From the NCBI GenBank assembly GCA_017403265.1, contig JAFQOJ010000016.1, positions 1-64,000 of the forward strand: a stretch of 64,000 bases of DNA, given 5' to 3'. Position 1 is the first letter of the stretch, and every line of letters begins with the position of its first letter. A program made the translations under genes and the position numbers. The notes beneath the pieces are model-generated. The model was not told the origin of the DNA and ran no database searches. It worked only from the letters and a program-made list of their open reading frames with translations. Origin of the DNA: Clostridia bacterium (lineage in GTDB: Bacteria > Bacillota > Clostridia > Oscillospirales > Acutalibacteraceae). Of this stretch, positions 58,366 to 64,000 are shown one piece after another.

Positions 58366-59850
58366 TTAATCTTCAATATAATATACCTTTGCGGTTTTAT
58401 CTCCAAAAAGATTATTTATTGTTTCCTCGGCGTTCATATCAAATATATGAAGCTCAGGAGTTGTATCCTTATTGCTGCCATATCTGCCCAAAGGTCCGTT
58501 TAGATGTTGAATATATGTATTGCCTTCCATCTTAGGACAATCTTCTATTTTCTCGGCTGCTATATGGAAAAAGTTTTGCGTTCCACGGTCGAAAATATTA
58601 TCCTTTACAACATAATTTTCAGAAGCATTTTGAGCCGAGAAGGTTTTCATAGCCGCAGGGGTTTCGGGGTTGTAGCGTTGCTTGCCCCAACCGTAGCCTG
58701 TAAGACGCAAAATATTATTCTTGAAAAGACAGTTTTTAATCTTACCCTTATCTTCACAAGCTTGACCTAACCAATATTCTATAGCATAAACACATTTTTC
58801 AACGATGTTATCACTAAATAATATATCTTCCATCATAACCTTTTTGGTACTGCCAAACTGATAAGTTAAACCTGCATCGTATACTTCATAAATATAGTTG
58901 TTAGATACCGTATAATCCTTACAACCGCCATAGATTTCAACCGCATTACCGTAACGCACTATTCTTCCTAATACTTTTGGATTATTTCTATCAGCGTGAT
59001 AGTACTGAATAGAACCGCCTATCCAACCAAATTCACAGTTTGTAACGGTAAGACCCTTTGTAAATCCGCCGGCACCTACACCATGTGCACCCACGTGCTT
59101 AATGCACAAGTTGTCAACTGTAACGTCACTTTTACCCGAAACTCTTATTCCGTTAATACGTAATGATGCTTCAATTGAAGAATATACTTCAGCGGGATTA
59201 CCCTTATCACAGCGCAAATACACTTCACCCAAAGTTTCGGGAGTATAGAGTATAATTGTAGGCTCTATACCATCATCACTAAATTCACCCTTATATAGCC
59301 AATAAAGGTCAAGGTCGTTTGTCATATCGCGAGCCATATCGAAAATAACGTCGGGATTATCACGTAAAACAAAATTACCTTCTTTAAAGGTAGGTATCAT
59401 TTTTCTTGTGTGCGCTTCACCATCATTAAAAACAAGCACACCCACGTCGCGTAGCATTATTTTAAGCTTCCAGATATTATGCTCTTTGTCATATAATTCC
59501 CAAAGCTCTTTATCTGCTAAATTTTGCGGTCCCGAATAAATTTTCGGCTTGTCACCGCTACCAAAAGCCGCATACGTAACACCCGATACCGCTTCAATAC
59601 CGCCACGGAATAAATCTCCACGCTTAAAAAATACACCGTCACCTTCTAAAAGCTCGGCTTCATTCACTCTTTTTATGGTTTTCCAGGCAGTATTTTCGCT
59701 TTTGCCGTCGTTATTATCGTCACCGTCATTGGCAACATAATAAGCGGTGCCCGTAATTTTAACACAGTCTTTAGTGTTTAAAATTTCAGCTTTGCGACGT
59801 TCATATAATGCTTCATTTTGTTCTAAAAATTCCTTTGTAGCTTTAATCAT
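58366..59850 (-). CDS. cytoplasmic right-handed beta-helix protein, paralogue 1 of 3
   Basis: A 494-residue first member of the triplet. The N-terminal helix MIKATKEFLEQNEALYERRKAEILNTKD precedes AYYVANDGDDNNDGKSENTAWKTIKRV, then GDGVFFKRGDLFRGGIEAVSG and the rungs up to SGYGWGKQR-type sequence (here TGYGWGKQR). Many Asn ladder positions, as in parallel beta-helix folds. No signal peptide or anchor. It is behind the promoter at 59899-59927. Being cytoplasmic separates it from classical secreted pectate lyases. Confidence 0.85.
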   Translation of the reverse strand: MIKATKEFLEQNEALYERRKAEILNTKDCVKITGTAYYVANDGDDNNDGKSENTAWKTIKRVNEAELLEGDGVFFKRGDLFRGGIEAVSGVTYAAFGSGDKPKIYSGPQNLADKELWELYDKEHNIWKLKIMLRDVGVLVFNDGEAHTRKMIPTFKEGNFVLRDNPDVIFDMARDMTNDLDLYWLYKGEFSDDGIEPTIILYTPETLGEVYLRCDKGNPAEVYSSIEASLRINGIRVSGKSDVTVDNLCIKHVGAHGVGAGGFTKGLTVTNCEFGWIGGSIQYYHADRNNPKVLGRIVRYGNAVEIYGGCKDYTVSNNYIYEVYDAGLTYQFGSTKKVMMEDILFSDNIVEKCVYAIEYWLGQACEDKGKIKNCLFKNNILRLTGYGWGKQRYNPETPAAMKTFSAQNASENYVVKDNIFDRGTQNFFHIAAEKIEDCPKMEGNTYIQHLNGPLGRYGSNKDTTPELHIFDMNAEETINNLFGDKTAKVYYIED

Positions 59851-59898
59851 TTTAACAACACTCCTATTAGGTTTTTAAAACTAAGGTTAGTTACTTAT

Positions 59899-59927
59899 AA
59901 TTTAGCATAAAAATGCGATTTTGTCTA
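59899..59927 (-). promoter_or_regulatory. SigA-like promoter of the beta-helix operon
   Basis: On the minus strand, TAGACA (59927-59922), 17-base spacer, TAAATT (59904-59899). The CTTTAACG operator of the symporter is not present here. Confidence 0.6.
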
Positions 59928-59961
59928 CCCGAAATTTGGCTTTTTTTCACAAAAGATTTAT

Positions 59962-60003
59962 AAAAAAACTAACCATTTGAGTTTTCAAACGGTTAGTTTT
60001 TTT
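59962..60003. terminator. bidirectional terminator
   Basis: AAAAAACTAACC pairs with GGTTAGTTTTTT through an inner TTTGA/TCAAA stem. It ends the zinc-ribbon membrane protein gene on the minus strand. Confidence 0.85.
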
Positions 60004-60016
60004 ATTTGTATTATAG

Positions 60017-60820
60017 TTAATTTTTTTCTTCAAGATATTTGCCAATAAGCACAGCGGCAAAAATTGCCGAAAGTGCAGTGCAAAATTCGGTGGCTAAAAT
60101 AGAAAAATCCGAAAAAGTAAGACCTTCCATATTTAAAACAGCCGAAACAGCAATAAATACTCCTAAAATATAAAGCCATACTTTTGCAACCTTAACATTT
60201 TGGAAGCCGATAGTGTTCATATCAATGCTTTGATAAACTGATTTTGCAAACTTATGTATTTTGCCATAACTAAAAATATTAAGTACTATCGACAATACAG
60301 CAATTATGATAATAATAAAACCAATAAAACCGCCAAAATTTGCAATAAGGCTTGTTATATATTTAGCTATTATTGGATTTTCTGTTTCAAGCAGTCCTGC
60401 AACTTCTTCAAGTGCAATAGGCTCTTGAACTAAAGCACCTAAAACAAAAGATAGTATAACACCGCTCAAAGCAACAAGTCCTGCCCCAACATAGTTTATA
60501 ACGTACATTGCAAAGGTGGTGCCGCTAAGCGAACGCAGATGTGTTGAATCAAGCAAGCCTTTTCGCGCCTGAGCATAGGCAAGCCACATAAATATAGCTA
60601 ATAATATGTTAAATAAACGAACACTATCTGCTAAAATACCAAAAACGCAGGATGCCGACATCAAAATACACATCACTAAAAACAAGCCGTCCTTAATCGC
60701 TGCACTAACAATATTAGCAGCAGGGTTAAGACTAATCACTTCAACTTGTTGCTCGCCACTACAGTTAGGACAAGTATTTAGGCTGTCTTCATATTCAAGT
60801 CCGCAATTGTTACATTTCAT
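60017..60820 (-). CDS. zinc-ribbon membrane protein of unknown function
   Basis: A 267-residue protein. The N-terminal zinc ribbon CNNCGLEYEDSLNTCPNCSG (residues 3-22) has the four Cys. Five or six hydrophobic segments (about 42-260) follow. No catalytic motif is visible. Zinc-ribbon proteins of this shape are common in Firmicutes, and most lack a known role. It has a promoter at 60851-60879 and is monocistronic. Confidence 0.8.
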   Translation of the reverse strand: MKCNNCGLEYEDSLNTCPNCSGEQQVEVISLNPAANIVSAAIKDGLFLVMCILMSASCVFGILADSVRLFNILLAIFMWLAYAQARKGLLDSTHLRSLSGTTFAMYVINYVGAGLVALSGVILSFVLGALVQEPIALEEVAGLLETENPIIAKYITSLIANFGGFIGFIIIIIAVLSIVLNIFSYGKIHKFAKSVYQSIDMNTIGFQNVKVAKVWLYILGVFIAVSAVLNMEGLTFSDFSILATEFCTALSAIFAAVLIGKYLEEKN

Positions 60821-60850
60821 TCCAATTCCCCCAAATAATATTCTGTTACT

Positions 60851-60879
60851 ATTATATTATACGGTAGCCGTAAATTCAA
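60851..60879 (-). promoter_or_regulatory. SigA promoter of the zinc-ribbon membrane protein
   Basis: On the minus strand, TTGAAT (60879-60874), 17-base spacer, TATAAT (60856-60851). TACGG-TAG-CCGTA (60860-60872) in the spacer is a possible operator. Confidence 0.75.
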
Positions 60880-60903
60880 TATTTTTTTACAACTCAGGAA
60901 TGC

Positions 60904-60932
60904 TTGAAACTTGAGAAATTAAGTTATATAAT
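60904..60932 (+). promoter_or_regulatory. SigA promoter of the nitroreductase gene
   Basis: TTGAAA (60904-60909), 17-base spacer, TATAAT (60927-60932). Confidence 0.8.
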
Positions 60933-60955
60933 ATAGGCAAAGGTGTGTGATAATT

Positions 60956-61528
60956 ATGACAGTAAAAGAACTTATTAAAAAAAGACGTACTATTAGGAAA
61001 TTTGAAAACAAACCAATTTCTAAAAATCAGCTTACTGCATATATAGAAGCGGCAAGGCTATACCCGAGCGCCGCAAATTTGCAACCGATTAAGTATGCGG
61101 TAATAGCAGATAAAGAAATGACCGATAAGGTTTTCCCTACTCTTAAGTGGGCAGGATATTTAAAGGGCGAATACACCCCAAAAGAAGAAGAAAAACCAAC
61201 CGCTTACATAATAGTTTGTGTTGATACAAGCATTAGCAAGTCAAACTATGATATGGATGTAGGCGCGGCGGTAGAGAATATTATTCTTTCTGCGTTAGAA
61301 GACGGTGTTGGTGCTTGTTGGCTTGCTTCTGTTGATAGAGAAAAGCTTAGTGGAATTATCGCTTTGGAAGAAAATTTAACGATTTCTTGCGTGGTAGCGC
61401 TTGGATACCCCGCAGAAAATCCTACAGAAATTCAAATGCAAAACGGCGATGTTAAATACTTCCTGCAAAACGGTACATTAAATGTGCCTAAACGTTCCTT
61501 AGAAGAGATTATTATAAAGGCGCTGTAA
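60956..61528 (+). CDS. nitroreductase-family flavoprotein
   Basis: A 190-residue FMN-dependent oxidoreductase-like protein. VKELIKKRRTIRKFENKPIS (FMN-phosphate Arg residues), ARLYPSAANLQPIKYAVI, and the later VGAAVENIILSALEDGVGACWLASVDREK are the family signature. Substrate unknown; may reduce quinones, nitro compounds or act as a flavin reductase. ATG 60956 has AAAGGTG about 10 bases upstream; GTG 60947 would abut the ribosome site. Confidence 0.9.
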   Translation: MTVKELIKKRRTIRKFENKPISKNQLTAYIEAARLYPSAANLQPIKYAVIADKEMTDKVFPTLKWAGYLKGEYTPKEEEKPTAYIIVCVDTSISKSNYDMDVGAAVENIILSALEDGVGACWLASVDREKLSGIIALEENLTISCVVALGYPAENPTEIQMQNGDVKYFLQNGTLNVPKRSLEEIIIKAL

Positions 61529-61609
61529 TCTAAATATAAAAAATATAACCTCATTTTTATATGTTTTGCATAAAAATATCAAATTGTGTCGAAATTATGA
61601 ACTTTATGT

Positions 61610-61638
61610 TTGCAATACACAATATATTGTGGTACAAT
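61610..61638 (+). promoter_or_regulatory. promoter of uraA-upp with a palindrome in the spacer
   Basis: TTGCAA (61610-61615), 17-base spacer, TACAAT (61633-61638). CACAATATATTGTG (61618-61631), a perfect 14-bp palindrome, fills the spacer and is a strong operator candidate. Confidence 0.8.
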
Positions 61639-61691
61639 GTCACATAAGGGCGAATTAAATTCGTCTTAAAAATTATTTGGAGGCGTTTTCT

Positions 61692-63071
61692 ATGGAAAAC
61701 AAATTGGTTTACGGCATACACGATAAACCCAAATTCGGCGCAATGATAGTATTTGCTATCCAACAATTACTCGCAATTCTTGCTGCAACTATTGCTGTTC
61801 CTGCAATCGTCGGTAACGGCATGAGCGCTTCTGCAGCTCTTTTCGGTGCAGGTGTTGGTACAATAGTTTATCAACTCTTCACTAAATTCCGCAGCCCCGT
61901 ATTCTTGGGCTCTTCATTCGCATTTATTGGCTCTATGGTTGCTGCTTTTGCAGGTGCTGCATCGGCTTCTCTCGGTTTTCTTGGTATAATCCTTGGTGCT
62001 ATTTTTGCAGGTCTTGTTTATGTAGTAATTGCTATTATCGTTAAACTTGTAGGCGTTAAGTGGATAAACAAGCTTATGCCCTCAGTTGTTATAGGTCCCA
62101 CAGTTGCTCTTATCGGTCTTTCGCTTGCAGGCGCTGCTATTAAGGATGTATTTTCTTACGGCCCTCAGGATGGCAACGGCTCATTTGTTATGAGCGGTTC
62201 TGCTTGGGTATCCTTTATTTGCGCTATGGTTACCTTGTTTGTAGTAACTCTTTGCTCTACATACGGTAAGAAGATGACCAAGCTTATACCATTTATTATC
62301 GGTATCCTTGCAGGCTATGCTGTAGGTATGATTTTCACCGCTATTGGTTATGCTACAGGTAACGATGCTCTTAAGATTGTTGACTTTGCTCCTTTCCAGG
62401 CGCTTGTAGCTGACGGTGTAGGCGTAAAAACCTTTATCGCTGTTCCCCAATTCACCTTCCTTGAAGCTATTAAGGGAGTTAAAGATTTTGATGTTTCATA
62501 TCTTGCTACTGTTGCTGTAGCTTATGTTCCTGTTGCTTTGGTTGTATTTGCAGAGCATATTGCTGACCACAAGAATCTTTCTTCTATCATCGATCAAGAT
62601 CTTCTTGAAGACCCCGGTCTCCATCGTACACTTTTAGGTGACGGCGTTGGTTCTATTGCAGGCGCCTTCTTCGGCGGTTGCCCCAATACCACATACGGTG
62701 AATCTGTAGGTTGCGTTGCTATTACCCGTAACGCATCGGTTGCTACTATCACAACCACCGCTATTATGGCACTTCTTATTTCCTTCGTTTCTCCTTTCGT
62801 TGCCTTCCTTGATTCTATCCCCGGTTGTGTAATGGGTGGCGTTTGTATTACCCTTTACGGCTTTATCGCAGTTTCCGGTCTTAAGATGATTCAAAAAGTA
62901 GACCTTGAAGATAACGCTAATCTCTTTACTGTTTCTGCTATCCTTATCCCCGGTATCGGTGGTATGGCAATGGCTATCGGTAAGGTTACTATTACCGCTA
63001 TCGCTGCTTCACTTATCCTCGGCATCATTGTAAATATCGTTCTTCACGCAAAGAAGAAGGATCAGGAGTAA
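61692..63071 (+). CDS. uraA: uracil/xanthine permease (UraA, NCS2 family)
   Basis: A 459-residue permease with about 14 helices. FAIQQLLAILAATIAVPAIVG opens the first repeat. LGSSFAFIGSMVAA, LMPSVVIGPTVALIGLSLAG and VVFAEHIADHKNLSSIIDQDL carry the substrate-binding Glu of NCS2 proteins. FFGGCPNTTYGESVGCVAITR is the family signature. The pairing with upp indicates uracil as substrate. ATG 61692 follows TTGGAGGC; a TTG 15 bases earlier overlaps that site. upp follows after 6 bases. Confidence 0.94.
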   Translation: MENKLVYGIHDKPKFGAMIVFAIQQLLAILAATIAVPAIVGNGMSASAALFGAGVGTIVYQLFTKFRSPVFLGSSFAFIGSMVAAFAGAASASLGFLGIILGAIFAGLVYVVIAIIVKLVGVKWINKLMPSVVIGPTVALIGLSLAGAAIKDVFSYGPQDGNGSFVMSGSAWVSFICAMVTLFVVTLCSTYGKKMTKLIPFIIGILAGYAVGMIFTAIGYATGNDALKIVDFAPFQALVADGVGVKTFIAVPQFTFLEAIKGVKDFDVSYLATVAVAYVPVALVVFAEHIADHKNLSSIIDQDLLEDPGLHRTLLGDGVGSIAGAFFGGCPNTTYGESVGCVAITRNASVATITTTAIMALLISFVSPFVAFLDSIPGCVMGGVCITLYGFIAVSGLKMIQKVDLEDNANLFTVSAILIPGIGGMAMAIGKVTITAIAASLILGIIVNIVLHAKKKDQE

Positions 63072-63077
63072 TTTTTA

Positions 63078-63719
63078 ATGAAAAATTATGATAATGTAAC
63101 AATTTTTAATCACCCGCTTATAAATCACAAGGTTGCGATTTTGCGCAATGAAAAAACAAGCATGAAGGAATTTAGAGAATTGGTTGAAGAAATCACTACT
63201 CTTATGACCTTTGAAAGCTTGCGTGAGGGTGTACCTACCGTTGAGTGCGAAGTTAAAACTCCGCTTGAAACCTGTACTCAAAGTATGGTTAAGGATAACG
63301 CTATTGTTATTGTTCCGATTCTTCGCGCAGGTCTTGGTATGGTGAACGGTGTTCACGTACTCTTCCCTTCAGCAAGGGTTGGTCATATCGGACTTTGCCG
63401 TAACGAAGAAACCTTAGAGCCTATGGAGTATTACTGTAAGCTACCTGATGGTATAGAGGAATCACTCGTATTGGTTATCGACCCAATGCTTGCTACAGGC
63501 GGTAGCGCTTGTGATGCTATTGATCTTCTTAAAAAACGCGGTTGCAAAAACATTAAGTTTATGGCAGTAATCGGCGCACCTGAGGGTGTGAGCCGTGTTG
63601 CAGAAGCTCATCCCGATGTGCATATATACGTTTCTACTTTGGATAGAGAGCTTAACGAAAACGGATATATCTTACCAGGTCTCGGTGATGCGGGAGACCG
63701 TTTATTCGGTACAAAATAA
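63078..63719 (+). CDS. upp: uracil phosphoribosyltransferase
   Basis: A 213-residue enzyme making UMP from uracil and PRPP. IVPILRAGLGMVNGVHVLFPSARVGHIGLCRNEETLEP and the PRPP loop VLVIDPMLATGGSACDAIDLL (about 127-147) are followed by the C-terminal ILPGLGDAGDRLFGT that grips uracil. It works with UraA next door in uracil salvage. The ribosome site CAGGAG lies over the uraA stop. Ends at the terminator 63752-63810. Confidence 0.96.
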   Translation: MKNYDNVTIFNHPLINHKVAILRNEKTSMKEFRELVEEITTLMTFESLREGVPTVECEVKTPLETCTQSMVKDNAIVIVPILRAGLGMVNGVHVLFPSARVGHIGLCRNEETLEPMEYYCKLPDGIEESLVLVIDPMLATGGSACDAIDLLKKRGCKNIKFMAVIGAPEGVSRVAEAHPDVHIYVSTLDRELNENGYILPGLGDAGDRLFGTK

Positions 63720-63751
63720 TATTTCCCTATAAATTTTAAAAATCAGAAATA

Positions 63752-63810
63752 AAGAGTTTGTCAAGCAATATATCTTACCACTATGTTGCTTGGCAACTCT
63801 TATTTTTTAT
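63752..63810 (+). terminator. terminator of uraA-upp
   Basis: AAGAGTTTGTCAAGCAA (63752-63769 region) pairs with TTGCTTGGCAACTCTT (63786-63801) with one small bulge, then ATTTTTTATT. Confidence 0.8.
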
Positions 63811-63847
63811 TGCCTTTTAAATATTTTAAGTATGTGTTATTTAATCC

Positions 63848-63876
63848 TTGACAATTTGTTGCCAATTATTTATAAT
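63848..63876 (+). promoter_or_regulatory. SigA promoter for the tRNA at the window end
   Basis: TTGACA (63848-63853), 17-base spacer, TATAAT (63871-63876), about 62 bases before the tRNA-like sequence. The leader contains ACTCC-TAA-GGGAGT. Confidence 0.83.
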
Positions 63877-63937
63877 TAGTGTATTGTTTAAATAAAAATA
63901 ATAGTTCGTTATACTCCTAAGGGAGTTTGACATATAC

Positions 63938-64000
63938 GGAGACGTATCGAAGTGGTCATAACGGGGCTGACTCGAAACATAGTCGGGTCTGTCACGACTG
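63938..64000 (+). tRNA. tRNA-Ser-like gene, cut by the window end
   Basis: GGAGACG (acceptor start), TATCGAAGTGGTCATAACGG (D-arm as in clostridial tRNA-Ser) and CTCGAAA (loop that would give anticodon CGA), followed by a possible long variable arm (AGTCG/CGACT). The sequence after CTCGAAA does not pair with GCTGA as a normal 5-bp anticodon stem. The only good stem, CTGACT/AGTCGG, encloses an 8-base loop. The 3' part is missing, so identity and function are uncertain. Confidence 0.55.

Noticed and set aside
1..64000. CRISPR arrays, restriction or toxin-antitoxin systems, complete prophage
   Set aside because: I found no spaced direct-repeat array, cas gene, paired toxin/antitoxin genes, integrase or structural phage genes; only two phage-like small genes at 6328-7009.

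Overview
The window looks like a chromosomal segment of a low-GC, spore-forming member of the Clostridia, most like Oscillospirales/Ruminococcaceae-type gut anaerobes. The signs are AT-rich DNA, strong GGAGG ribosome sites with many TTG/GTG starts, near-perfect SigA promoters with 17-base spacers, a pro-SigK gene, a HisZ-dependent short HisG, ThiI beside a cysteine desulfurase, and the MoxR/DUF58/transglutaminase trio. The taxonomic placement is inference. I see no rRNA, CRISPR array, intact transposase or complete prophage.

Layout. 1-6115: a minus-strand catabolic operon (FGGY kinase, NagA-type deacetylase, neutral-ceramidase-like hydrolase, NagB-like protein, duplicated unknown protein) behind one clear promoter; it resembles amino-sugar catabolism but the substrate is unknown. 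6223-7009: an orphan terminator and two phage-flavoured small genes. 7102-11115: the most unusual locus, a candidate ribosomally made peptide (RiPP-like) cluster with a secreted beta-rich protein, a 45-residue precursor-like peptide, a membrane-anchored Ser/Asp-rich protein, an HPr-kinase-like ATPase, a PqqD-like recognition domain and a Sec11/SipW-type peptidase. 11129-25419: housekeeping genes (LCP ligase, Pol IV, SigK, MgtC-like, PyrR, a G5/3D cell-wall protein, XRE regulator, MalQ, a lone RnfD/NqrB-like protein, a TIM-barrel isomerase, ACP, ProRS and a radical SAM pair). 25480-25860 holds a candidate structured RNA downstream of serS. 27546-27969: a tRNA-Leu with its own promoter, followed by a GC-richer tRNA-derived repeat.

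27974-40167: the transglutaminase/DUF58/MoxR genes and a ten-gene histidine operon headed by a YerC/TrpR-family gene whose likely operator lies in the promoter spacer. 40259-43440: QueT transporter, sugar-phosphate transferase and AI-2E-family exporter. 43443-53560: M24 peptidase, alanine/cation symporter, cysteine desulfurase (apparently starting at ATA), ThiI, PncC, a degenerate CinA-N-like membrane protein, two small conserved proteins, GlyRS and a Na/phosphate cotransporter. 53701-59927: an SSS symporter under twin LacI-like operators, opposite three tandem cytoplasmic beta-helix paralogues, probably an import-and-degrade unit. 60017-63801: zinc-ribbon membrane protein, nitroreductase and the uraA-upp uracil salvage pair with a palindrome in its promoter. 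The window ends inside a tRNA-Ser-like gene.

Positions were read by eye. Residue numbers are approximate and single-base errors in short sites are possible.
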